Source: Zingiber officinale
Lineage: Eukaryota > Streptophyta > Magnoliopsida > Zingiberales > Zingiberaceae
Direction: 5' to 3'
NCBI RefSeq assembly: GCF_018446385.1
Contig: NC_056004.1
Coordinates: forward strand, 33,486,492-33,550,491
Length of the DNA: 64,000 nucleotides
In this document: piece by piece, positions 1 through 12,239 of the stretch
How the letters are laid out: each line of letters opens with the position of its first letter
How positions within the stretch are numbered: position 1 is the stretch's first letter
Made by a program: the position numbers and the translations under genes
Notes under the pieces: model-generated
Databases searched by the model: none
Told to the model about the DNA's origin: nothing
The model's input: only the letters and a program-made list of their open reading frames with translations

Positions 1-1912
1 TGTGATGTGCGTAGGTTATATACACTTTTATGCATGTCTTGACACATATTTATTTGTATTTCATTGGCATAATCTATGTTTATTACATCCTATTTCATTG
101 TAATATCATACTTCCATTATATTTTGTTCGAAGATCTGCTCTTTTCTTGTTTTGATTGATAGCATGCTATTTGGAGCAAAAATGGAGCTAAAACGCACAC
201 GGGAGCAACTCCGGAAGAATTCATGCTTGGGTCGTGTATGCCACATGGCCGTGTGGCCATATCATGCCTTGGTCGTGCCAAATGGCACGGCCGTGCTCCA
301 GCACCAGATGTAAAGAAGGCCACGGTCGTGTGTCCCACACGGCCGTGCTAAGCTTCCCGTGGCCAAGCAACACACGGATGTGCCAAATGGCACGGTCGTG
401 CCAAGTTTCCAAAGGAGAGAAAGGACACGGCCGTGTGGCCTCGACAGAGAAGAAAAATGCCACGCCCGTGTGTGCCACACGGCCATGTGACTCAACCAGA
501 GAAGAAGTCGTGTGAGGCCGTGTCGATCTCACACGGCCGTGTGACGAAGAACACGGGTCGTGCCATGTCAAAACAGAGCTGTGCTGAATTCTGGGCAGAT
601 TGCAGACTGTTCGTAAAATGGCCATAACTTTGCGCTCGGTTGGAGTTTTTGGATAATCTTTATACTAAAATGTAGCAGACTTCAATATCTACAACTTTGC
701 TACAGGTCCAATAGAGAGGGAGACTTGTCTACCCATGCTAAATGGCACGGCCGTGCCTCCCAATCGTGGGTTCAACTGGACCTCCGCCCAGACTGCAGAC
801 CAAACTTTGAACCACCATAACTTTCGGCTCGGTTGGAGCAAGGGCTCGATCCAAGTATCAGATTAAATATAATTTCAAGATATACAACTTTGGTTCAGGG
901 TACGTGAATCACAAGAAAACCTGGTTTAGTGGGTTAAAACCCTGATTTACTGGACCCCTATTTTCCTGATTTTCCTGGGCAGTTTGGAGGAGGTATAAAA
1001 GGGTCAAGATCTTCATTCTTTGACTCATCTTGGGAGATTTTAGATCCGGGACTTCATCCCTTTCCTTGAGGGAAGGGTTCTCCCCTTAGGGGGAAATCCT
1101 AGAGCTCCATTCTCCTCCATCCCTTGGTGATCTATCCATCTCCGGAGCGAGGAGGCATCCCCAAGACATCGGAATCATCGGCAAGCATCTCTTCTTCCCC
1201 TTCTTCTCAAATCTAGGGTTGTAAGTATGCTTTTATATATGTTTTGGGGTTGTTCTTCCTTAGCAATGGAGTAGATCTCTAGATCTAGGATGTAGGGAGT
1301 ATTTGTGATGTGATGAATGATGTAAAACTATGTAGATTTTTGCCATGATTATATTCAATGACTTGTTGATGCATTGTTCTTGTTTGATGTAATGTGATTG
1401 TATGCAAACTCTTGTGGATTTGCCAATTCCCTATTTCTATGATTTTGCCCTATTTGTATCAATTAAATCTTGGATGTATTGTTGTGATTTGGACCTAATT
1501 CACATTCTTGATTGATTGTTTGAATGTCTTATGGATCTTGTAGATATTATCTCTCACTCGATTTTTCGAGGGAAGCATGCGTAAGGTGCAATCCCGTGTA
1601 AGGACAATTGGGGGATGAGCTTTAGGGGGAAAATAGGATAATTCAAGATGGTAGGATAGATTTATGCATTAATCTTTATATCTTATGGGTTGAGAGGTAA
1701 TGATTTCTATGTTGATTTTCCGAGGGACGCACGTGACAGGCATGCCCGTGTAAGGACAACATAGATTCATTCTTAATTGATAAATCTAGGTATGGATTTC
1801 AGTACTAGGTCGGTTCTCTATTCCAAGAGAGAACCGACAACCTTCTACAAATGATGGACAATTGAGAAATAGGATTTGGTTGATCATTTACATTGACCTT
1901 AAGGATCTTACT
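1..1912 (+). repeat. Gypsy-like LTR, copy 1 (3' end missing)
   Basis: Alignable with 2620-4485 at its start, in the palindrome zone, at the TATA region and through the stretch around 1720-1900 (GAGGGACGCACGTGACAGGC and following). The alignment stops near 1912, so the last roughly 240 bp present in copy 2 are absent. CACGGCCGTG-type palindromes cluster at 230-560 and 744. The copies are clearly diverged, so this is not a recent insertion. Confidence 0.7.
994..1000 (+). promoter_or_regulatory. TATA box in gypsy-like LTR copy 1
   Basis: TATAAAA within GGAGGTATAAAAGGGTCAAG, at the place where the U3/R boundary would be expected. The second LTR has TATATAAAG at 3675-3683 in the same relative position. 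Confidence 0.55.
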
Positions 1913-2619
1913 TTCACTACACTTTGAGTTGATGCTTGAATAGTTGATATCATTGAAATAGTCATGATTCATCTTATTTGTTTAGTACTTGGTTTCCATG
2001 GTGATTTCTCAAACTTCATTTTGGTTACTGGATGAGGCTCAACTCATGTAAGCTCATTTGGAAAAATCAAAATATCCCAACATTTGTGCTAAAGGTACAT
2101 TTGTGAATAAGATTTGCACAATGCAAATACTTATGAAAAAAAAGAAAAGCAAAAAAAAAAGTGAATAAAGGATATAAAAAATAGTTGTCGTGAGTGGAAT
2201 CTAATAAGCCACCCATTTAAGACCGAGTTAGGTTACTGGGGAAATGACTGCTTAGCTTCTCTTGAGATTGAGCACGCCTTTGAGACCTTGGGTTGATTGA
2301 GAAATATGAACCAAGTGTGTGGCAAGTAAGTGTCTATCACTGGTTACTTGTCTATCACTGGAAACATTAGGAATTCAAACTTGATGACGACTTGACTAAG
2401 ACATAGATTGAAACTTGAAGAGTTTTGTGTTACTTATTTGCACCGTGCACAAGAGACTTATGCTTAAGCCATACTAGGTTTATTTCTATGATCATGCTCA
2501 TTAATGAAACTTGTGGATAGAGTTAGGAGAGTGCATTAAGGATTATGATGCATTATTGAATACATGGATCGTGATTACGGTATTTTGCTTGAGGACAAGC
2601 AAAGGTTTAAGTCTGGGGG
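1913..2619 (+). other. 3' internal remnant and polypurine tract of gypsy-like element
   Basis: No coding frame. It holds an A-rich stretch (2136-2160) and ends with a polypurine tract, CTGGGGG at 2613-2619, directly before LTR copy 2. Confidence 0.55.
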
Positions 2620-4722
2620 TGTGATGTGCGTAGATTATATACACTTTTATACATACTTTGACACACATCTACTTGTACTTCATGCACATAATTTATGTTT
2701 ATTGCACCCTATTTCATTATAATGTCATACTTCCATTATATTTTGTTCGGAGATCTACTCTTTGCTTGTTTTGATTGATAGGACATGATTTGGAGCAAAA
2801 ACGGAGTTTAAATGAAATCGAGAGCTTCTAGAGTGACACGGCCATGGAAAACTAAGTTTTCCTCATGTTCTGGCCGTGTGGCAACCACACGGCCATGTCA
2901 AGGCCGTGTGGGGGGCGTGTAAAGGCCGTGTGAACCTCACATGGTCGTGCGAAGACCGTGTGTAACTTTCAACACTGCAGACCAAAAGTAAAATAGCCAT
3001 AACTTTGTGATCGGTTGGAGTTATGAGCCATTCCAAATATCAAAATGTAGATAACTTCAAGATATACAACTATTATGAAGACTTCAACCAGAGAAAACCA
3101 CATATTGAAGGTCTAAAATGCATTTCTATGTGACACGGCCTTAGCATAGGGCCGTGTGGAATCCCTGCACTGCACACCAAGAGTAAAACAGGCATAACTT
3201 TGTGCTCCGTTGGAGTTTTTGGATTTTTTTTTTTTTTAAACCAATTTATAGATAACTTCGGGATCTACAACTTTGAAGAATACATTAACTAGAGAAAATC
3301 CCATCTTGATGGAGTAAAAGACGTTGCAATAAGACATAGCTATGCAGGGCCAATCAAGGGGTGTGTGAGCCACATGGCCATGTCATGCAAGGGGGTGTGA
3401 GCTCCACATGGCCGTGTGAGCCACACAGCCATGTAAGGTTTCCATAGGAGAATAATGACATGGTCGTGTGAGCCACACAGCCATGTAAGGTTTCCAGAGG
3501 AGAAGAATGACATGGTCATGTGAGCCACACGGCCGTGTAAGGAGTGCAGTGGCAGAGCTAGACATGGCAGTGTCTCACACACGGCCGTGTGAGACTGGCA
3601 GAGAGGGGAGTGAGCCAGGCCGTGTCCCACACATGGCCAGGTCCTGGGGCCGTGTGCGCCCGATTTTCCCCCTCTATATAAAGGTTTCTTCTTCATTTCA
3701 ATGGGGATCTTCTCCCCTTTGGGAGAAAGGAAGATTTGGGTGATTTCTCTCCATCTTGGAGGGATTTTCCGGCAATTCTAGGGAGGATCTTCACGGATTC
3801 GACTCCAAGATCGAAGGATTGGATCCGAAGACTATTCTTCTCCGTAGATAAGTTTTCTTTCTCTCCTTTCTTGGATTTGAGGGATTAGAAATGCTTGTAA
3901 TCTTTGTTTCTTTCGGATTCTTTCTTTGATTTATGGAGTAGATCTCTTGTTCTAGGATGGAGGGAGTATTTGTAAGGAAATCTTGATGTAAAACTCTTGT
4001 GGATATGCCAATTTCCTATTTCTATGATTTTGTCCTGTTTTGTATCTATTCTTTCTTGTGTGGATTGTTGTGATTAGGGCTTAATTACCATGCTTGATTG
4101 AATGTTTGAATATCTTATGGATCTTGTATGAATTGCTCCTCATTCAATTTTTTGAGGGATCTTCGTGACAGGAACATGCCCGTGTAAGAACGCTTGAGGG
4201 GTAATCTTGAAGGGGAAATTAGGTATTTCAAGAAGGTAGAATAGATAGGTTGAATTAATCTTTATATCTTGATGGGTTGATGAGTGATGGATTCCTATAT
4301 TGATTTTCCGAGGGACGCACGTGACAGGCAAGCCCGTTTAAGGACAACATAGATTCATTCCTAATTGATCAATCTAGGTATGAATTTCAGTCCTAGGTCA
4401 GCTCTCTATTGCAAGAGAGAACCGACAACCTTCTACAAATGATGGACAATTGAGAAAATGGATTTGGTAGATCATTTACACTGAAGAACCTTACAAAGAA
4501 ACCAAAACTCCTAGAATATCCCTTATCATTGCCTTTATTCTTGTTGCTTATTCTTTCATTCTTTTGTTTACTTTTCATAGTTACACTTAGACTTTGTTAA
4601 TCCATTGATTTATTGTCTAGCTAATTTGCTTTGAGACATTCTTAGTCCTTATTCTAGTCCCTGTGGAAACGATAATCTTTTATATTACTTGCGATATTTC
4701 CATACACTTGCAGAGGTCAACA
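2620..4722 (+). repeat. Gypsy-like LTR, copy 2 (about 2.1 kb, complete)
   Basis: Runs from TGTGATGTGC to GGTCAACA, with canonical TG...CA ends. It contains CACGGCCGTG-type palindromes (for example 3528 and 3581) and a 52-bp tandem repeat (start points 3421, 3473, 3525) whose units each carry one palindrome half or whole. A TATA box lies at 3675-3683. The 3' part (4650-4722) holds a phrase GTCCCTGTGGAAACGAT of the type seen near LTR ends of plant gypsy elements. Confidence 0.7.
3421..3540 (+). repeat. 52-bp tandem repeat in gypsy-like LTR
   Basis: CCACACAGCC or CCACACGGCC starts at 3421, 3473 and 3525, giving two full units and a partial third. The units differ by a few substitutions. Confidence 0.75.
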
Positions 4723-5390
4723 TAGGGTAATTAGTGCCTTAATGCATATATGATACACATTCATGATTAGATTAGATCTTAATCAAGACAACTCAAAATG
4801 CCTACCAAGTTTTGATACCCATCACTACCTCGATCATTTGTTGTTGTTGAATCTGTCAAAGCAGAGCAACACATATTATCTTGGTAGGGTACGGAGGGAC
4901 AATCTTGGTCCCGCCTATCAAAGTTTGGGTGAGTACAAACTCAATTAGATTGAGTATAACTAGTTAACTCAATTTGATCGGGTATAACTATAGGCATTTT
5001 TCCAATGGTTGGAAGATAGGATAAAAATCACATTTATACTAAATCTTGGGCGATTTAGCCAAAGCTAACTCAAGTTTTAATATAAATGAGGATCTTGATC
5101 CTATAAACAAGAGTTGCACAGAGATGTAATTGATAATTAGTTATCTACCGATCATACTAAGTCTTGGGTGATTTAGCCAAAGCTAACTCAAGGCGTAGTA
5201 TGATGTGGATCTTATCCCGCGTGAATTATAGCCCATTAGTATGAATCTAGTAGTGTGGTTTGACCACATCCATGACTTGATTCTACAAAAGTTCTATAAT
5301 TCAGTGGGAGCATCATTTAGTTAAAGGCCTAATTAAATGATAAATGGAATATGATATTTACTCTCTGCTTTATTTATATTGTAGATTGTC
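4723..5390 (+). other. Copia A1 5' leader (truncated)
   Basis: Matches the 3' half of the A3 leader starting at 21184 (TAGGGTAATTAGTGCC). Untranslated; it contains two diverged direct repeats around 5037-5098 and 5153-5215 that share TTTAGCCAAAGCTAACTCAA. The primer-binding site and GC-rich part of the leader are missing. Confidence 0.65.
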
Positions 5391-8300
5391 ATGTCGACAA
5401 ACACGAACACTTTCTCCCTGCGTTCTGTCCTTGATAAGGACAAGCTCAATAGAGCTAATTTCCTGGACTGGTACAGGAATCTGAGAATCGTTCTCACACA
5501 AGAAAGAAAATTGTACGTCCTGGAGCAACCCATTCCCGAGGCTCCTCTTGCCACTGCCACGCGAGCTGACTGAGATGCTTATAAGAAGCATCAAGATAAT
5601 GCATTAGATGTATCATACCTCATGCTCGCAACCATGAACTCTGAGCTTCAGAAGCAACACGAGTTGATGACTGCTTATGATATGGTTGAACATCTTCGTC
5701 AACTATATCAAGGACAAGCAAGGCACGAGAGATTCAAGATCTCTAAGGCACTGTTTCAGTGCAAGATGCAAGATGGGACTCCTGTAGGTCCATATGTACT
5801 CAAGATGATTGGGTGCATAGAGAACCTACAGAGGTTGGGATTCCCACTTGGCCAAGAACTGGCCACTGACTTGATCATGCAATCCTTGCCAGAGAGCTAC
5901 AGTCAATTTGTTATAAATTACAACATGAACGAAATTGATAAGTCATTGCCCGAGCTGCTAAGCATGTTGAGAACTGTTGAGCTCAACCTTAAGAAGGTAA
6001 AGTCCAACTCCATTTTGATGGTGCAAAAGTATAAAGGCAAGGGCAAGCCTAAATGTAAGGGAAAGTCACAAGCCAAGGGCAAAGGCAAGGTAATGAAACC
6101 TAAAGGAGGGGTTGCCAAGGATGCTACCTGCTTCCACTGCGGTCAGACCGGACACTGGAAGAGAAACTGCAAAGGATACCTGGAAGATCTTAAGAAGAAA
6201 AGAAATGAGGTTTCTACTTCAGGTATATATGTTATAGAAGTCAATCTCTCTATTTCTTTATCATGGGTATTAGATACCGGATGTGCTTCTCACATTTGTA
6301 CTAATGTATAGGCACTGAGAAATAGCAGGACATTGATGAAGGGTGAGGTGGACCTACGAGTAGGCAATGGAGCACGGGTTGTTGCTGTTGCTGTAGAAAC
6401 TTACTATCTATCTCTGCCCTCTGGGCTTGTACTAGAATTAGATGAATGTTGTTATGTGTATGCTCTTACAAAGAACATCATTTCAGTTTCTTGTTTAGAC
6501 AAGAAAGGTTTTTCATTTATAATAAAGAACAAATGTTGTTCCATTTATTTAAATGATATGTTCTATTGTAGTGCACCTCTGATGAATGGACTCTACATTT
6601 TAGACTTAGAGAACCCCATCTATAACATAAGTACTAAAAGGTTCAAGTCGAATGAAATGAACCGAACCTATCTCTGGCATTGTCGCTTAGGTCATATAAA
6701 TGAGAATCGCTTATCCCAGCTCCATAAAGACGGTTTGCTGGACTCATTTGATTTTGAATCATATGATACATGCGAGTCATGCCTACTGGGAAAGATGACC
6801 AAGACTCCCTTTAGTGGACACAGCGAAAGAGCAACTGACTTGTTAGGACTTATACATAGTGATGTATGTGGCCCTTTTAATGTCACTGCCAGAGGTGGCT
6901 ATAGGTACTTCATTACATTTACTGATGACTTCAGTAGATATGGTTATGTGTATCTGATGACACATAAGTTACAATCCTTTGAAAAGTTCAAAGAATTCAA
7001 GAATGAAGTACAAAACCAGCTAGGCAAGAGTATTAAGATACTTCGATCAGATCGAGGTGGAGAATATCTTAGCCATGAGTTTCGTGACTATCTAGCTGAG
7101 TGTGGGATTCTATCCCAACTCACTCCTCTTGGAACACCACAGTGGAATGGTGTATCCGAAAGGAGGAATCATATCCTATTAGATATGGTACGATCTATGA
7201 TGAGTCATACAAATCTTCTTATATCTTTTTGGGGATATGCTCTAGACAGCAGCCTTCACACTTAACCGTGTTCCATCCAAAGCTATGATAAAGACACCAT
7301 ATAGGATATGGACTGGGAGAGATGCTCAGGTATCTTTTATGAGGATTTGGGGTTGTGAGGCTTACGTTCGACGTCAAGTCTCGGATAAACTGGGACCCAA
7401 ATCCGATAAGTGCTATTTTATAGGATATCCCAAGGAAACGAAGGGATATTACTTCTACATTCCCAGTCAACACAAAGTGTTTGTGGCTAAGACTGGGGTA
7501 TTTCTAGAAAAGGACTTTGTTTCTAGAAAAACTAGTGGGAGTACGTTCGATCTTGAAGAAGTTCAAGATATGAACCATAGCACTAAAGCCTTAATGGAAG
7601 TTGAACTGGAACCACAAAATGTTGTGGATGATGAGATTGTTCCACAAGGAGTTGAGGAACAACAACCAGTTCAAGTAGACCTACCTCTTCGTAGGTCTGA
7701 TAGGGTACGTCGTCAGCCTGAGAGATACTCATTTCTCTTGTCTGACCATGTTGATGTTATGCTCGTTGAGAATGAGCCTACCTCCTATCAGGAAGCTGTG
7801 ATGAGTCCAGATTCTGAGAAATGGCTAGAGGCCATAAGATCCGAGATGGAATCCATGTACACCAACCAAGTATGGACTTTGGTTAATCCACCTGAAGGCG
7901 TCAAACCCATTGGGTGTAAGTGGGTCTTTAAGAGAAAGACTGACATGGATGGACATTTGCATACCTATAAGGGTCGTTTGGTAGCTAAAGGTTTCAAGCA
8001 AATTCATGGTATTGACTATGATGAAACATTTTCTCCAGTAGCAATGTTTAAGTCCATTCGGATCATGCTTGCTATTGCAGCATACCACGATTATGAGATC
8101 TGGCAGATGGATGTCAAAACCGCATTTTTGAATGGAAACTTGCTCGAGGATGTGCACATGAAACAACCTGAGGGTTTTGTAGATCCACTACATACTGGCA
8201 GAGTATGCAAGCTGCATAGGTCCATTTATGGACTAAAGCAAGCTTCTCGGAGCTGGAATCTTCGATTCGATGATGCGATCAAACAGTTTGGTTTCATCAA

Positions 8301-9354
8301 GAATGAAGATGAACCCTGTGTCTACAAGAAGGTTGTTGGGAACACAGTTGTCTTCCTTGTATTGTATGTGGATGACATACTACTCATTGGAAATGATATC
8401 CCTTTCCTGCAGTCTGTAAAGACTTGGCTGGGGAATTGTTTCTCAATGAAGGACTTAGGTGAAGTAGCCTGTATTCTAGGCATAAAGATCTATAGAGATA
8501 GATCTAAGAGATTGCTTGGCCTAAGTTAAAGTACATATATTGACACGGTATTACTACTGTTTGCCATGCAGAATTTCAAGAAAGGATTTCTGCCGATGTC
8601 ACATGGTGTGAGTCTTTTGAAGACTCAAAGTCCCTCTTCTAGAGAAGAGAGAGACTGCATGGATAAGATCCCTTATGCTTCAGCCATAGGATCTATCATG
8701 TACGGCATGCTATGTACTCGTCCTGATGTTTCGTATGCTTTGAGCATGACGAGCAGATACCAGTCAGATCCAGGTGAGCGTCACTGGATAGCGGTCAAGA
8801 ATATCCTTAAGTACTTGAGAAGGACTAAGGAATATTTCTTGATATTTAGAGGCGATGGCGAGCTAGTTGTAAAGGGTTATAGTGATGCCAGCTTCCAAAC
8901 TGACCAGGATGATTATCGATCGCAGTCTAGGTTCATGTTTTGTTTAAATGGTGGTGATGTGAGCTGGAAGAGTTTGAAGTAGGACACAGTTGTTGATTCT
9001 ACAATAGTAGCCGAGTGTTTTGCTGCATTAGAAGCAGTAAAAGAAGAAGTTTAGATCCGTAAGTTCATTATTGAGCTTGGGGTGGTTCCTAGCATAGCCG
9101 ATCCTATAGAGCTCTATTGTGACAATAATGGAGCAATTGCACAGGCTAAGGAACCTCGCTCAGCCCAGCGGACCAAACACATACTACGGCGCTTCCATCT
9201 CATTCGAGAGATCATCAATAGAGGAGATGTGAAAATTTACAGAGTACCCACAGAGGCTCACATCGCTAATCCCTTGACCAAAGCTTTGGCACAAAGAAAG
9301 CATGATGGTCACACTAGGTCATTGGGTATTAGACCCTACACTGATTGGCGCTAG
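5391..9354 (+). pseudogene. Copia A1 gag-pol pseudogene
   Basis: Order gag, protease, integrase, reverse transcriptase, RNase H is that of Ty1/copia. Gag begins MSTNTNTFSL and holds an intact CCHC zinc knuckle (6129-6170), the only intact one among the four copies in the window. The protease has the D-T-G triad at 6273-6281. Integrase shows the HHCC zinc region and the downstream acidic residues (about 6670-7250). RT has YVDD at 8365-8376. RNase H and its tail run to 9354. The frame is broken by stops at 5571, 6309, 8527, 8980 and 9052 and by a 2-bp deletion near 7249 that changes the frame before 7285. Cannot encode a working polyprotein. Confidence 0.9.
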
Positions 9355-9368
9355 TGCTAGTGGGAGAT
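9355..9368 (+). other. Copia A1 polypurine tract
   Basis: TGCTAGTGGGAGAT lies directly between the gag-pol stop and the LTR start TGTTAG; the same string ends A2 and, on the other strand, A4. Confidence 0.65.
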
Positions 9369-10394
9369 TGTTAGTGAGAGCCCTAGAGCCAATCATGTGA
9401 TGATTGTTGTATGGACTCGATGTATCATATTCATATATATTTATAATGGCATTTCCTTATGGTTATTATACTTACTTGTATTGGTGTCAAATAACTAAGT
9501 ATAATAATGTCGTTGAGTAGAAGGTTTTTATCTATATCAATCGATTGGTTGAATCGATAATGAGATGATATAGAGAACACTACTCTTAATCATTCCTAGT
9601 CAAGTATTAACATTCAGTGACAATATTAATACGATGAGACTAGCATGTAGGTCAACTCGATGACTTGATCTCACAAGTTATGGATATAGAGATATCAAGT
9701 TGACACATGGGTATGCATTGGAGAATGTATACTGAATGACCCGCCATGAGAAAGTATCATGGATCGTTATATAAGTGTCATATACTTTCTCATGTGACTA
9801 TTAGTATGACTATCAGTCCTTGGACCTGAAGTCACCATGGTTCCCTACATAAGGAGTTGCATAATTTGGCATCGTCAAACGTTACCCGTAAATGGGTGGA
9901 CCATAAAGGCGACTACTGGGTATGTAACAAATTATGCGGATGGATGTGAGTGATGTAGATGGGATCTATCCCTCCTATAAGACGAGAGTGACATCATGAT
10001 TCTTGATAGAGTGAGACCACTAAGTGCATGGCAATGCCCAAATGAGTCAATATGAGATATTGAGCTCATTTGATTAGAGTGAGTCTACTTGGAGTTCAAG
10101 ACATAAATTGATTAGAGGATGACACGGTCTATGCCTCAATTGATCAATTTAGATGTCAAGAATAGAAGGACATTGTCACATATTGTGAGAGTCGCAATTA
10201 GTAGTCATAATGGTGATTTTGGATCTCGACATTCTTGTAACTTGGGTAGTAATGATGTGTTGCTAGATACCGCTCATTACTTATGTTTCTAAATGGGTTT
10301 AGGAGCATTGCCAACGTTACAAGAACCTATAGGGTCATACACAAAGGGCAGTTAGATGGAGATTAGGTTCATATGATGGAACAAGAGGATTAGG
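9369..10394 (+). repeat. Shared copia LTR of A1/A3, first part
   Basis: Starts TGTTAGTGAGAGCC, ends at the TTAGG target duplication of A2 (10390-10394). Continues at 19523. With one copy of the TSD removed the LTR totals about 1.8 kb, like the 3' LTR at 25714-27512. Confidence 0.8.
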
Positions 10395-12224
10395 TGTTAG
10401 TTAGAGCCTTAGAGCCAATCATTTGATGATTGTTGTATGGACTCGTTGTATTATATTCTTGTATATAAATAAAGGCATTTGTTTTTGGTTATTATACTTA
10501 CTTGTATTGGTGTCAAATAACTAAGTATAATAGCATCCTTGAGTAGAAGGTTCTTACCTATATCAATCGATTGGTTGAATCGATAGTGAGATGATATAGG
10601 GAACACTACTCTTAATCATTCCTAGTCAAGTATTAACATTCAGGGACAATGTTAATACGACGAGACTAGCATGTAGGTCAACTCGATGACTTGATCTCAC
10701 AAGTCATGGATATGGAGATATCAAGTTGACACATGAGTATGCATTGGAGAATGTATACTGAATGACCCACCATGAGAAAGTATCATGGATCGTTATATGA
10801 GTGTCATATACTTTCTCATGTGGCTATTAGTATGACTACTAGTCCTTGGACCTGAAGTCACCATGGTTCCCTACATAAGGAGTTACGTACTTTGGTTTCG
10901 TCAAACGTCACCCGTAACTGGGTGGACTATAAAGGCGATTACTGGGTATGTAACAAATTATGCGGAGGGATGTGAGTGATGTAGATGGGATCTATCCCTC
11001 CTATATGACGGGAGTGACATCGATATTCTTGATAGAGTGAGACCACTAAGTGCATGGCCATGCCCAAATGAGTCAATATGAGATATTGAGCTCATTTGAA
11101 TGAGTGAGTCTACTTGGAGTTCAAGATTTAGATTGATTAGAGGATGACACAGTCTATGTCTCACATTGATCAATCTAGATGTTTTGGATAGAAGGGCATT
11201 GTCATATATTGTGAGGAGTCACAATCAGTAGTCACAAGGTGATGTTGGATCTCAACATTCTTATAACTTGGGTAGTAATGATGTGTTGCTAGATACCGCT
11301 CATTACTTATGCTTCTAAATGGGTTTAGGAGCATTGCCAACGTTATAAGAACCTATAGGGTCACACACATAGGGCAATTAGATGGAGATTAGGTTCATTT
11401 GATGAACCTAAAAGATTAGGTTCATGTGATGAACCAAATTGGATTAAGAGCAATCCAAATTAGGCTAATTGAGTTGGACTCAATTTGGTTCATGTATTAA
11501 ATGAGTCTAATTTGGACTTAGACTCATTGAATCAATTTAATTCAATGAATAGGGATTCATTAAATTAAAATTGACTTGAACCAATGGTTAGATTTGATCA
11601 ACCATGGGAGAGAAGTGGTCAAGTTTGACTTGACTTGAGAGGAAGATGAAGAGTCAAGTTTGACTTGACCATTTGCCACCTCATTAGTGAGTTGGTAAGA
11701 AGTGGACCAATGATGATGTTCCACATCATCATGGTTGCTTAAGTGAGATGCCACCTCATTGGAGTTACCAAGAGTTGTGACTCTTGGCATCCCATGGAGG
11801 TTACAATCTCTCTTAAAGTGGTCGGCCACTTTAGATGAGGGGGTTAGTGCATTTTGTATGCTTGGAAAGTAACTCTCATCTTCTTCTTCCTCTCAAGGTT
11901 TCTTCTCTCCCTCTCCTCCTCCTTGCCGTGACCATCAAAGGTGCTAGCACACCTTTTGTGTGGTTTTCTCCATCTCTTGCTTCTGTGGATACACATAGAG
12001 GAGTATCTACTTTGATACTCTCGAGATCCGGCGAACCTTGGACGAGCGGGATTACGTGAAGGGCTTCACATCAAGGGTAACCTCTTTATCTTGTAGATCT
12101 AAAGTAGATCTAGGCTTGGAAAACATGTATATGAAATTTTATTTTTTCGCACGGATCCGTGGCATGGGACTTTCGGGGTTTCCACAACGCAAAAAGCGAT
12201 TTTTGCGGCCCGAAAACCCCAAGA
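10395..12224 (+). repeat. Copia A2 5' LTR
   Basis: Begins TGTTAGTTAGAGCC. Its last bases read CCCAAGA where the 3' LTR has the canonical CCCAACA, a single substitution. A TATA box, TATATAAATA, lies at 10462-10471, near the LTR start, which implies a short U3 and a long R-U5. Confidence 0.85.
10462..10471 (+). promoter_or_regulatory. TATA box of copia A2 5' LTR
   Basis: TATATAAATA, conserved in the 3' LTR of A2 at the same offset (17755-17764). Confidence 0.5.
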
Positions 12225-12225
12225 A

Positions 12226-12239
12226 TGGTATCAGAGCCA
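12226..12239 (+). other. Copia A2 primer-binding site
   Basis: TGGTATCAGAGCCA, complementary to the 3' end of initiator methionine tRNA, one base after the LTR. Confidence 0.85.

Larger units (their letters stand above)
1..4722 (+). mobile_element. Gypsy-like LTR element, interior deleted
   Basis: Two related long repeats both begin TGTGATGTGCGTAG (positions 1 and 2620). The second is preceded by a purine-rich tract ending GGGGG and ends TCAACA at 4722, so the pair reads as LTR, short 3' interior, LTR. No gag or pol frame lies between them: about 700 bp of 3' untranslated interior is all that remains, so this is either a large internal deletion or a non-autonomous (LARD-like) element. The phrase GAGGACAAGCAAAGGTTTAA just upstream of the second LTR is typical of the polypurine region of plant gypsy-type elements; that lineage call is from memory. 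Base 4723 begins sequence homologous to a copia leader, so the element appears to be inserted in copia unit A1. Confidence 0.7.

Noticed and set aside
117-627. ORFs on both strands with HGRV/RPC repeats
   Set aside because: Translations of the CACGGCCGTG palindrome array.
12226-12239. tRNA-like TGGTATCAGAGCCA strings as tRNA genes
   Set aside because: They are primer-binding sites directly after LTR ends; no cloverleaf surrounds them.
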